Below, piece after piece: positions 1 through 5,868 of a DNA stretch of 5,868 nt. Source of the DNA: Dehalococcoidales bacterium (GTDB taxonomy: Bacteria; Chloroflexota; Dehalococcoidia; Dehalococcoidales; RBG-16-60-22); NCBI GenBank assembly GCA_030606585.1, contig JAUWGD010000108.1, forward strand, positions 1 to 5,868, written 5' to 3'. The notes beneath the pieces are model-generated. The model was given only the letters and a program-made list of their open reading frames with translations, was not told where the DNA came from and searched no databases. Position 1 is the first letter of the stretch. Each line of letters starts with the position of its first letter. Both the position numbers and the translations under genes were made by a program.

Positions 1-207
1 CACCCCGACGGAACCGCCAACGACCGGCCATTTCCAAGACAAGCCGGTAACCGCCGCGGCAATTATCAGCGGGAACAGCACAAAAAACCAGAAATACTGT
101 GAGCTAAATTCAATAACGCCGATAGTACCGGCGATATAGAATCCGGTTAATGGCAGAATAACTCCGGAGAGGCAGCAGAATAATCCGGTACGGTGTAGCT
201 TTGTCAC
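1..207 (-). CDS. Small integral membrane protein, N-terminal fragment (C-terminus beyond left edge)
   Basis: I do not recognise the family. Reading the minus strand from GTG at 207, an open frame of 69 codons runs off the left edge. The protein starts MTKLHRTG and has two hydrophobic stretches, about residues 9-32 and 39-58, which look like membrane-spanning helices separated by a short loop with Glu33. A basic SWKW patch (57-60) follows the second. The charged MTKLHR start before the first helix suggests an uncleaved N-terminal anchor. GTG is chosen because an in-frame TAG lies four codons upstream and no ATG occurs in the visible part; the Shine-Dalgarno is poor (GAG only three bases before GTG). 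It begins 41 bp after the third degV gene on the same strand with no hairpin between, so it may be the last gene of the fakA-degV operon. No function can be assigned from this fragment; a role in lipid or fatty-acid handling would be guesswork from position. Confidence 0.6.
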   Translation of the reverse strand, partial: MTKLHRTGLFCCLSGVILPLTGFYIAGTIGVIEFSSQYFWFFVLFPLIIAAAVTGLSWKWPVVGGSVGV

Positions 208-248
208 CTGCTCATTCTATCATAAATCAGGTAAATGCGGAGACAGCC

Positions 249-1088
249 CTATTTATCGCCCAGCACGGCTACGAGTATAAGTCCGGGGCCGGTGTGAACG
301 CCGATGACCGGGGTCGTGCGGGAGCGGTAAATACGCTCTTTCGGAAAGATGGCGCCAAGGCGTTCGACAAGGAAGTCGACATCTTCGGAGCAGGCGCCGC
401 CTTCAACGGCCAGTTCTTCGATATGGGAATAACCCGCCGCAAAGTCGTAGAGGAGGTCTATCGCCTTCGCGCGCGAGCGGGCTCTTCCGGCCGGCTCTAC
501 CACGCCGTCTTTTATAGTTATGAGAGGATTTATCCTGAGCATCGACCCCATCAAAGCCGCCGCCCTGCCGATACGCCCTCCCCTTTTCAGGTATTCCAGC
601 GTATCGAAAGCGGCGCGCATCTCGACACGGGGAAGTTCACGACGGACTATTTCCAGAATCTCGTCAAGGCTAGCCCCGTCCCGGGCTGCCCGCGCCGCCT
701 TAATAACGACAAAACCCTGCATCATGACCGCGCACCCGGAATCGACCACCTTGATACGGCATTCGCCTTTCATCAGTTCGACGCTCTGCAGGGCAGCATT
801 GTAAAGGCCGCTGAGCTTGGAGCTGAGCATGATGACCAGAATTTCGTCCGTCTCCTCGGCGAGCCTGGCGTAAGTCCTGGCGAACATGTCCATTGAAGGC
901 ACCGCGGTAGACGGCATGACCTTGCTGTTCACCAGCTTCTCGTAGAACTGGTCAGTGGTTATGTCAATGCCGTCATGATAAGTATCTTCTCCGAAACGGA
1001 CCAGCAACGGGATGACGGTAATCCCCAGTTCGGCGATTACCTCGGCGGGGATATCAGCGACACTGTCGGTTACAATTTTTACGGGCAT
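249..1088 (-). CDS. DegV family fatty-acid-binding protein (FakB-like), third copy in operon
   Basis: This is a 279-residue DegV protein, full length for the family (about 280). The family binds a fatty acid in the cytoplasm and presents its carboxylate to the kinase FakA. Visible motifs are TDS (7-9), PSTAVPS (59-65, with Thr61), SSKLSG (89-94, with Ser93), VDS (115-117), FDTLEYLKRGGRIG (161-174) and HTGPG (265-269). From memory of Staphylococcus FakB work, Thr61, Ser93, the GGRI Arg and the C-terminal His line the site around the carboxylate. This is the only copy of the three that keeps all of them, so it is the best candidate for a classical FakB. It shares about 56% identity with the 1121-1960 product and about 51% with the 1961-2806 product by hand count, with no gaps. 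ATG at 1088 is fixed by alignment with its paralogues, but the AT-rich 32-bp gap upstream has no clear Shine-Dalgarno. Which acyl chain it binds cannot be told from the sequence. Confidence 0.93.
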   Translation of the reverse strand: MPVKIVTDSVADIPAEVIAELGITVIPLLVRFGEDTYHDGIDITTDQFYEKLVNSKVMPSTAVPSMDMFARTYARLAEETDEILVIMLSSKLSGLYNAALQSVELMKGECRIKVVDSGCAVMMQGFVVIKAARAARDGASLDEILEIVRRELPRVEMRAAFDTLEYLKRGGRIGRAAALMGSMLRINPLITIKDGVVEPAGRARSRAKAIDLLYDFAAGYSHIEELAVEGGACSEDVDFLVERLGAIFPKERIYRSRTTPVIGVHTGPGLILVAVLGDK

Positions 1089-1120
1089 AATAAAAAGACT
1101 TAGTTATAAAATATATAGCT
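1089..1120 (-). other. AT-rich intergenic spacer before third degV
   Basis: This 32-bp gap contains only five G or C bases, in contrast with the GC-rich genes on both sides. Read on the minus strand it holds TATATATTTTATAAC and ends CTTTTTATT before the ATG, with no purine-rich ribosome-binding site. It could be a neutral spacer or hold a -10-like TATAAC about 17 bases before the ATG, but no convincing -35 sits at the right distance. It contains no inverted repeat followed by a T tract, so it is not an intrinsic terminator. Confidence 0.4.
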
Positions 1121-1960
1121 TTATTTGTCTCCAAGCACAGCCACGCCGATAGCACTCGGCCCGACATTGGTGCCGATTACCGGGCTTACCTTGGAGAGAT
1201 AAATTCGTTCCCGGGGGAATACGGCGCCGAGACGCTTAACGAAAGCGCCGGTTTCATCAGGGGTGGTGGCATCTTCCACGGCCAGTTCGTCAATTCGGGA
1301 ATAACCCGCGACAAACTCATACAAATGGTCAATCGCCCTGGCTCTTGAGCGCTCCCGGCCGAAGGGAAATACCTCGCCGTCCTTAATGCCGAGGACAGGA
1401 TTGATTCCCAGCATGGAACCCATCAAAGCCTGCGCCTTACCGATACGCCCTCCCCTGTGGAGGTATTCCAGCGTATCAAAAACGATGCGTAACCCGACAC
1501 GGGGGATATTGTCATTGGTTAGCTTCACCAGTTCATCGAGACCGGCGCCATCACGGGCAGCCTTGGCCGCGGCTATTGCCAGCAGTCCCTCGGCCATCAT
1601 TGCCAGTTCCGAGACAACCACCGCCACCCGGCACTTCTTCTTCATTACCTCGATACCCTTAAAGGCGGATTCTCCGGTGGCGCTGAGTTTACTGCCAATC
1701 GTTATCACCAGTATCCCGTCCGTTTCATCAGCCAGCCTGTCATACACCTCGCTGAAGACCTGCGGTGCCGGTGTTGAAGTGGTCGGGTGAATCTCTTCGT
1801 GCTCAAGTTTCTCGTAAAACTCATCGGTAGTCATATCGACGCCATCGCGGTAGGTATAACCGTTAAAGACAACGTTCAGCGGGACTACCGTAACCCCCAG
1901 CTCATCAGCCATAGCATGGGAAATATCGGAGACACTATCGGTGACGACTTTAACTACCAA
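1121..1960 (-). CDS. DegV family protein, second copy, with diverged ligand-site motifs
   Basis: This is a 279-residue DegV/FakB-family protein, full length, that aligns without gaps to both neighbours. Conserved parts include TDS (7-9), PTTSTP (59-64, Thr61 kept), KLS (91-93, Ser93 kept) and FDTLEYLHRGGRIG (161-174). Several usual residues are changed. SSKLSGTY is GSKLSATG (89-96), VDS is VVS (115-117, Asp116 to Val), and HTGPG is NVGPS (265-269, His to Asn). The frame is intact and the scaffold is conserved, so it is probably a functional protein with altered ligand or partner preference and not a decaying copy. The start is TTG at 1960, immediately after the TAA of the preceding degV. The MVVKVVTDS start matches MAVKIVTDS and MPVKIVTDS of the paralogues, which supports it. 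The upstream purine run GAGAAGAAG is a weak ribosome-binding site, so coupled translation from the preceding gene is likely. The natural ligand is unknown. Confidence 0.92.
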   Translation of the reverse strand: MVVKVVTDSVSDISHAMADELGVTVVPLNVVFNGYTYRDGVDMTTDEFYEKLEHEEIHPTTSTPAPQVFSEVYDRLADETDGILVITIGSKLSATGESAFKGIEVMKKKCRVAVVVSELAMMAEGLLAIAAAKAARDGAGLDELVKLTNDNIPRVGLRIVFDTLEYLHRGGRIGKAQALMGSMLGINPVLGIKDGEVFPFGRERSRARAIDHLYEFVAGYSRIDELAVEDATTPDETGAFVKRLGAVFPRERIYLSKVSPVIGTNVGPSAIGVAVLGDK

Positions 1961-2806
1961 TTACTTCTTCTCGCCTTCCAGTACGGTCAGCGCCAGCGCG
2001 TTGGGGCCGGCATAAGTGCCGACGACAGGACTGATTACCGACCGGTAGATGCGTTCTTTAGGATAAATTTCGCCAAGTCGCTCGACCAGTTTATCAGCGT
2101 CATCGGGGGTGGTGCAATGTTCCACAGCCATCAATTCGATATTGGTAAAGCCGGCGGCAACATCATATAGATAGTCGAGCCCCGCGCTCAGAGAGCGTAC
2201 CCTGGTTAACGGGGACATCTCGCCGTCTTTTACGGTAAGTATCGGCTTTATCGATAACAGCGAACCTAAAAGTCCGCTTGCCTTGCCGATACGCCCCCCC
2301 TTGGCCAGGTACTTGAGGGTATCGAAATAGGCGATGAGGTGTGACCGGGGTACCGCCCGGCGTGCCAGGTCCGCCGCTTCATCCAGATTTGCCCCGGCCT
2401 TAACGGCATTAACCGTGGAAATAACTATCAGTCCCAGGCTCATGGCCACCGATAGCGAATCAACTATTTCGATGCGGCACTTACCTTTCACCAGTTCCTT
2501 CGCCTGTGTCGCCGATTGATAGGTGCCGCTGAGCTTGCTGGAGACAACTATGACCAGGATTTCTTCGGTCTCCTTGGCCAGAGCTTCGTATACCTCGAGG
2601 AAATCGTTGGGAGTCGGCTGTGTCGTCGAGGGCAAGGTATCTTCACTTACCAATCGACTATAGAATTCCTCGCTGGTTATCTCCACCCTGTCTTTATAGA
2701 CTGTCTCACCGAACCGCACGTACAGCGGCACTACGGTAATCCCCAGCTCCCCTACCAGGTCACCGGTGATATCGGACAAACTATCAGTAACAATTTTCAC
2801 CGCCAT
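1961..2806 (-). CDS. DegV family fatty-acid-binding protein (FakB-like), first copy after fakA
   Basis: This 281-residue DegV-family protein is a predicted cytoplasmic fatty-acid carrier for FakA. Motifs in order are TDS (7-9), PSTTQPT (59-65, Thr61), SSKLSGTYQSA (89-99, Ser93), VDS (115-117), FDTLKYLAKGGRIG (161-174), KPIL (187-190) and a C-terminal VGTYAGPN (262-269). The N-terminal and middle motifs are the most family-like of the three copies. At position 265, however, Tyr replaces the His of the usual HxGPG motif, and Asn269 replaces the last Gly. ATG at 2806 is preceded at eight bases by a strong Shine-Dalgarno, the best in the operon. It starts 18 bp after fakA stops, and its TAA abuts the TTG of the next degV with no gap. 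Position directly after fakA makes it a natural partner of that kinase. It is about 51% identical to the 249-1088 product by hand count. The fold is certain; ligand and selectivity are inferred. Confidence 0.93.
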   Translation of the reverse strand: MAVKIVTDSLSDITGDLVGELGITVVPLYVRFGETVYKDRVEITSEEFYSRLVSEDTLPSTTQPTPNDFLEVYEALAKETEEILVIVVSSKLSGTYQSATQAKELVKGKCRIEIVDSLSVAMSLGLIVISTVNAVKAGANLDEAADLARRAVPRSHLIAYFDTLKYLAKGGRIGKASGLLGSLLSIKPILTVKDGEMSPLTRVRSLSAGLDYLYDVAAGFTNIELMAVEHCTTPDDADKLVERLGEIYPKERIYRSVISPVVGTYAGPNALALTVLEGEKK

Positions 2807-2814
2807 TTTCGTAT

Positions 2815-2822
2815 ACCTCCTT
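2815..2822 (-). promoter_or_regulatory. Strong ribosome-binding site for first degV
   Basis: On the minus strand the sequence AAGGAGGT lies eight bases before the ATG at 2806, a near-perfect complement to the 3' end of 16S rRNA. It sits inside the 18-bp gap after the fakA stop. The two downstream degV genes have weak or no such site, so this copy may be translated most strongly. Confidence 0.85.
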
Positions 2823-2824
2823 AT

Positions 2825-4459
2825 CTACTCAATGGATATGATATAGCTATAATGCGGCTGACCGCCACGAATCGATTCTACCTGTAAGTGAGGATATTTC
2901 TCCATGATACCGGCACTGATTTGCTCGGTTTCATCCTCCTCGGCATCTTCCCCGAAGTATATGGTAATTACCTCGACCTTTTCCAGACCCAGCCTGGACA
3001 GAAGCTGATTAATCACGTCGAGGTTGGTATCGCCCACCGCGATAAGCTCGCCGTCGAGCAGGCCGATGGGCTGTTTGCGCTTGATTTTCAGACCGTTTAT
3101 CTTGGTGGCGCGCACGGAGCGGGTAATCTCGATAGTCTTCACCGATGATAAAGCCTTTTCCATAATCTCGGCATTGGCATTAATTTCCGCCTCATAGTCG
3201 AATGACAGGATGGCTACCACGCCCTGCGGTATTGTTTTTGTAGGTACTACCATGATTTTCTTCTCAGTCAGGGACTGTACCTGATTGGCAGTGGCAATGA
3301 TATTTTTATTATTGGGCAGAATGATGATTTTATCGGAAAAAGTCGCCTCCACCACCTGTAGGATATCCTTGGTGCTCGGATTCATTGTCTGGCCTCCGGG
3401 CACAACGGCGGCTGCTCCCAGGCTCCCGAAGACATCGGTCAGGCCGTCACCGGCGACCACGGCGATAACGGCGGTATCGGTGGTGGGCATCCTTTCTTTC
3501 TGCATTTCCAGGAAGTCCTGGTGCTGCTCGTCCATGTTCCGGATGCTCACCTGGTGCATGGTGCCCAGCTTGGCGGCTAACTGGAGGATATTGCCGGGCG
3601 TCAGCGTATGGATGTGAATACGCACCGCCGAGTCGTCGCCGACGACAATCAGCGATTCGCCTTTCTTTAACAGCCTCTTTTTGATAATATCCGGCTCCAG
3701 CTTCTCTCCCTTTAGCAGGAACTCGGTACAATATCCGTAGGGTACTTCATCAATGGCAATAGATTGCGGCTGTGAAACAACGTGGGGTATGTCGCTGACG
3801 ATTATCTGCGGCTTCCGCAGACGCATCAACTCGGTTTCACCCCGCAGGTAGCGGAGGGCCCCCTCCAGAATCGTATAGACGCCCTGCCCTCCGGCGTCAA
3901 CCACCCCGGCATCTAGTAATACCTTGAGAAGCTTCGGCGTATTGGCTACGGATTCGGCGGCAGCATCCACCGTAGCTTCCATTAACGCTATGACGTCTTC
4001 GTTGCCGGCGTCAACCTGCGCCTGGGCGGCCGCCGCCGCGTCTCTCATGACGGTAAGCATGGTACCCTCGACCGGATTGCATACTCCTTTATAGGCAATC
4101 TGCGCCGACTGCTGTAATGCCGCAGCCAGGTCGGCGGCGTTAAAGGTCTCCTTATCTTCCAGGCCCTGCGCCAGACCGCGCCATATCTGCGAAAGGATAA
4201 CACCACTGTTGCCACGCGCCCCCATCAGGGCACCCCGGGCCATGGCGTGGGCTACACCGGCAGCGCTGTGGTCGGGAGCCCGGTAGGCCTCGTCCATCGT
4301 CGAGCGCATGGTCAACATCATATTCGTTCCGGTATCACCGTCCGGCACCGGAAAAACGTTCAACGCGTCAATATCGGCGGAACTCTTCTCCAACCAGGAA
4401 GTAGCCGCCGAGAACATGTCTCTCAGGTCCTGTCCGGCTACGGAATTCATCTGGCTCAT
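2825..4459 (-). CDS. fakA: Fatty acid kinase catalytic subunit FakA (DAK2/DhaL domain protein, YloV type)
   Basis: This 544-residue protein has the full FakA architecture. FakA phosphorylates fatty acids bound to FakB (DegV) proteins using ATP, making acyl-phosphates for PlsX/PlsY phospholipid synthesis. The N-terminal DhaL kinase domain (about 8-205) shows NVFPVPDGDTGTNM (34-47, metal-binding Asp40 and Asp42), GARGNSGVILSQ (80-91), NPVEGTML (128-135) and DAGGQG (188-193). The middle domain has Cys244 and HIH (His282, His284), which fit the Cys/His zinc site I recall in S. aureus FakA. The C-terminal DegV-like domain carries GGQTMNPST (355-363), PNNKN (382-386) and TKTIPQG (407-413). ATG at 4459 is chosen because the conserved GQDLRDMF follows within ten residues; its ribosome site is moderate (AGGGA nine bases upstream), and a second ATG three codons in is possible. 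It heads the minus-strand operon, with three degV genes downstream as likely partners. The asp23-like gene that often sits between rpmB and this gene in Firmicutes is absent. Confidence 0.94.
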   Translation of the reverse strand: MSQMNSVAGQDLRDMFSAATSWLEKSSADIDALNVFPVPDGDTGTNMMLTMRSTMDEAYRAPDHSAAGVAHAMARGALMGARGNSGVILSQIWRGLAQGLEDKETFNAADLAAALQQSAQIAYKGVCNPVEGTMLTVMRDAAAAAQAQVDAGNEDVIALMEATVDAAAESVANTPKLLKVLLDAGVVDAGGQGVYTILEGALRYLRGETELMRLRKPQIIVSDIPHVVSQPQSIAIDEVPYGYCTEFLLKGEKLEPDIIKKRLLKKGESLIVVGDDSAVRIHIHTLTPGNILQLAAKLGTMHQVSIRNMDEQHQDFLEMQKERMPTTDTAVIAVVAGDGLTDVFGSLGAAAVVPGGQTMNPSTKDILQVVEATFSDKIIILPNNKNIIATANQVQSLTEKKIMVVPTKTIPQGVVAILSFDYEAEINANAEIMEKALSSVKTIEITRSVRATKINGLKIKRKQPIGLLDGELIAVGDTNLDVINQLLSRLGLEKVEVITIYFGEDAEEDETEQISAGIMEKYPHLQVESIRGGQPHYSYIISIE

Positions 4460-4517
4460 ATTACACCATCCCTGTCAGATAACTCGGATTTACGTTCTCC
4501 CATCAAGGATGCACTTA

Positions 4518-4546
4518 TTGCTAATCTTAATTCACTATGTTACTAT
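4518..4546 (+). promoter_or_regulatory. Candidate sigma-70-type promoter for rpmB
   Basis: A TTGCTA -35 (4518-4523) and a TACTAT -10 (4541-4546) are separated by an ideal 17 bp. A TG at 4538-4539 gives an extended -10. Each hexamer matches four of six consensus bases. Transcription would start near 4553, giving a leader of about 44 bases before the TTG start of rpmB. This is prediction by eye; no expression evidence is available. Confidence 0.5.
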
Positions 4547-4556
4547 GTATTAGTAA

Positions 4557-4584
4557 ATTATGCAATAGCCCTTCCAGTATTCAA
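4557..4584 (-). promoter_or_regulatory. Candidate promoter for the fakA-degV operon
   Basis: On the minus strand TTGAAT (4584-4579) and CATAAT (4562-4557) are separated by 16 bp, matching four and five of six consensus bases. A start near 4550 would leave about 90 bases of leader before fakA. The element lies inside the predicted rpmB leader, and its -35 touches the rpmB ribosome-binding site, so the two promoters point into each other's start regions. A weaker alternative is TTGCAT with TAACAT just downstream. Predicted by eye only. Confidence 0.4.
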
Positions 4585-4589
4585 AGGAG
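4584..4589 (+). promoter_or_regulatory. Ribosome-binding site that fixes the TTG start of rpmB
   Basis: AAGGAG lies seven bases before TTG at 4597. It selects this TTG over the in-frame ATG at 4537, which would add 20 residues unlike any part of L28. Confidence 0.8.
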
Positions 4590-4596
4590 TCAGAAA

Positions 4597-4782
4597 TTGA
4601 AGTGCGATCTATGCGGGAAAACACCACAGTTCGGCCATAATGTAAGTCACTCGAAGCGCCGTACCAACCGCCGCTGGATACCCAATATCCATCCCGCCAC
4701 GATTTATATTGACGGTCAGGCAAAACGCATGAATCTGTGCACCAGGTGCCTGCGCACTCAGCATAAGGTCGCTAACGCTTAA
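4597..4782 (+). CDS. rpmB: 50S ribosomal protein L28 (zinc-ribbon type)
   Basis: This 61-residue protein is L28, a small component of the large ribosomal subunit. It begins MKCDLCGK with the FGHNVSHSKRRTNRRW core (12-27) and PNIHPATI (29-36), and ends with LCTRCLRT (47-54). Cys3, Cys6, Cys48 and Cys51 form two CxxC pairs, the zinc-binding (C+) form of L28. Length is usual for the short bacterial form. The start is TTG at 4597, set by an AAGGAG site and by family alignment; a reading from ATG at 4537 would give an unsupported extension. It is the only plus-strand gene, divergent from fakA and convergent with argH. The rpmB/fakA adjacency is a known arrangement in Firmicutes, where an asp23-family gene usually lies between them; here the two genes are direct neighbours. 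The protein is strongly basic, as expected for rRNA binding. Confidence 0.95.
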   Translation: MKCDLCGKTPQFGHNVSHSKRRTNRRWIPNIHPATIYIDGQAKRMNLCTRCLRTQHKVANA

Positions 4783-4815
4783 CACCCCCCGCACCCAACC
4801 GGACAACCCCCATTA

Positions 4816-5868
4816 TCAACTCTCCATTATCTTGCGTGCCCTGGTCAGCGCCTGCCTGACACGCTTCGGGGCTGTCCCACCTGTGACATCTCTGGCAGCG
4901 AGGGACGACTGAATAGATATTTTAAGTACGTCCTCTCCGAACAGTGAAGAGAATTTCTTATATTCGTTAATGCTGAGTTCGGCGAAGGATTTTCGCTTTC
5001 CCGCAGCGTAGCTCACTAACTTACCGACGATTTCATGCGCCTTGCGGAAGGACTCGCCCTTCTTTACCAGGTAGTCGGCTATGTCCGTGGCCAGGATATA
5101 ACCACGCTCTACCGCTTTTGACGTGTTATCCGCCTTGACTTTGAGAGTACTCACCATGCCCGCCATGACCTTCATCGTCGAGAGCAACGTATCCACCGTA
5201 TCAAAGAGACCCTGCTTGTCCTCCTGCATGTCCCGGTTATAGGCGAGGGGCAGTCCCTTCATCGTTGTCAGGAGAGCCATCAGGCTCCCGTAGACCCGCC
5301 CCGTCTTACCCCGGGCCAGCTCGGCCACGTCCGGGTTCTTTTTCTGGGGCATGATGCTGCTGCCGGTGGCGTAGGCATCGTCAAGCTCGATAAAGTCGAA
5401 CTCCGCCGACGACCACAGCACGATTTCCTCGGCAAGGCGGGAAAGGTGCATCATGCAGATGCTGGCCGCCGCCTCGTACTCCAGAATAAAATCGCGGTCG
5501 GACACAGCATCCAGACTGTTCCGGCTGATATTGCTGAAGCCCAGTTCTTTCGCCAGGAACTCCCTGTCAATATCATAGGCGACCCCCGCCAGCGCCCCAC
5601 TGCCCAGCGGCATTACATCCACCCTCTTAACGCAGTCATTAAAACGCCCCACATCACGCTGGAGCATCTCGAAGTAGGCCAGGAGGTGATGCGCTACCAG
5701 CACCGGCTGCGCCACCTGCAAATGGGTGTAACCGGGCATGACCACTTCTATATTGGCTTCGGCAAGGTCGAGTAATGCCTGCTGAAATTCTCTTATTCCG
5801 TTTAACGTATCGTTAATCGCCTCTTTGGTAAAAAGCCGCATATCCAGGGATACCTGGTCGTTGCGGGA
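4816..5868 (-). CDS. argH: Argininosuccinate lyase, 5'-truncated by window edge
   Basis: The enzyme splits argininosuccinate into arginine and fumarate, the last step of arginine biosynthesis, and works as a cytoplasmic homotetramer. The visible part is 350 residues of a protein usually about 460 long, so roughly 110 N-terminal residues lie beyond the right edge. The frame is open to the last base and its first residues are SRNDQV, the conserved ArgH substrate-binding motif; the ATG at 5841 is therefore internal, not the start. MPGYTHLQ (visible residues 44-51) holds the Thr-His pair, with His49 matching the catalytic-network His. GSSIMPQKKNP (169-179) is the fumarase/aspartase superfamily signature with the flexible-loop catalytic Ser. 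The C-terminal AARDVTGGTAP segment is typical of the family. No truncation or frameshift is seen within the window. It ends 33 bp from the rpmB stop in convergent orientation, so it is not part of the fakA operon. Upstream arginine genes such as argG may lie to the right but are not visible. Confidence 0.96.
   Translation of the reverse strand, partial: SRNDQVSLDMRLFTKEAINDTLNGIREFQQALLDLAEANIEVVMPGYTHLQVAQPVLVAHHLLAYFEMLQRDVGRFNDCVKRVDVMPLGSGALAGVAYDIDREFLAKELGFSNISRNSLDAVSDRDFILEYEAAASICMMHLSRLAEEIVLWSSAEFDFIELDDAYATGSSIMPQKKNPDVAELARGKTGRVYGSLMALLTTMKGLPLAYNRDMQEDKQGLFDTVDTLLSTMKVMAGMVSTLKVKADNTSKAVERGYILATDIADYLVKKGESFRKAHEIVGKLVSYAAGKRKSFAELSINEYKKFSSLFGEDVLKISIQSSLAARDVTGGTAPKRVRQALTRARKIMES

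Noticed and set aside
208..248. Possible terminator after the third degV
   Set aside because: No inverted repeat or T tract on the minus strand; the gap looks like an ordinary short intergenic spacer.
201..896. 231-codon plus-strand open frame
   Set aside because: It lies antisense over a clear degV gene, has no recognisable domain and no good ribosome site. It arises from codon use of the real minus-strand gene.
249..1960. Direct nucleotide repeats between the two left-hand degV genes (around 540-620 and 1410-1490) as a possible mobile or recombination repeat
   Set aside because: The similarity follows the conserved codons for FDTLEYL, RGGRIG and MGSML and fades elsewhere, as expected of diverged paralogues.
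1386..2170. Plus-strand open frames at 1386-1790 and 1787-2170
   Set aside because: Both are antisense shadows of degV genes, with compositionally odd, Ser/Ala/Ile-rich or unpatterned proteins; no family recognised.
3447..3731. 94-codon minus-strand frame inside fakA
   Set aside because: It is an alternative frame of fakA with an Arg/Ala/Gly-rich product; fakA is intact and continuous here.
4537..4596. Upstream ATG extension of rpmB
   Set aside because: The 20 extra residues do not resemble L28, overlap the promoter candidate, and lie upstream of the AAGGAG site that serves the TTG at 4597.
4609..4806. 65-codon minus-strand frame opposite rpmB
   Set aside because: Antisense shadow of the certain rpmB gene; no independent support.
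5446..5775. 109-codon plus-strand frame opposite argH
   Set aside because: Antisense shadow of argH, His/Gln-rich with no domain.

Overview
The window looks like chromosomal core DNA from an uncultured or poorly known bacterium. The best guess is Chloroflexota, class Dehalococcoidia. That rests on the style of the 61-residue zinc-type L28, on a FakA (DAK2/DegV-type kinase) gene next to rpmB, and on moderate GC content. The assignment comes from family recognition by eye; I could not run a database search. I see no mobile element, tRNA, rRNA, CRISPR array or transferred island.

Layout from right to left. On the minus strand, a 5'-truncated argH (argininosuccinate lyase) runs in from the right edge and ends at 4816. 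It converges on a short plus-strand gene, rpmB (ribosomal protein L28, 4597-4782), with 33 bp between them. The 137-bp region 4460-4596 is divergent and carries overlapping promoter candidates for rpmB (plus) and for a minus-strand operon. That operon reads fakA (4459-2825), then three DegV/FakB-family genes in tandem (2806-1961, 1960-1121, 1088-249), then the first 69 codons of a small membrane protein (207 to beyond the left edge). Gaps within the operon are 18, 0, 32 and 41 bp.

Biology. FakA is the ATP-dependent kinase and FakB (DegV) proteins are its fatty-acid-binding partners. FakB presents a bound fatty acid, FakA phosphorylates the carboxylate, and the acyl-phosphate feeds phospholipid synthesis through PlsX/PlsY. 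Here one kinase is followed by three carrier paralogues, which suggests a set that handles different acyl chains. The three align end to end without gaps but differ at ligand-site positions. Only the operon's last copy (249-1088) keeps the His of the C-terminal HxGPG motif; the other two have Tyr and Asn there. The middle copy (1121-1960) also carries several other changes in conserved motifs. This diverged carrier set is the most interesting feature of an otherwise ordinary housekeeping region.

No stretch over 300 bp lacks a gene.
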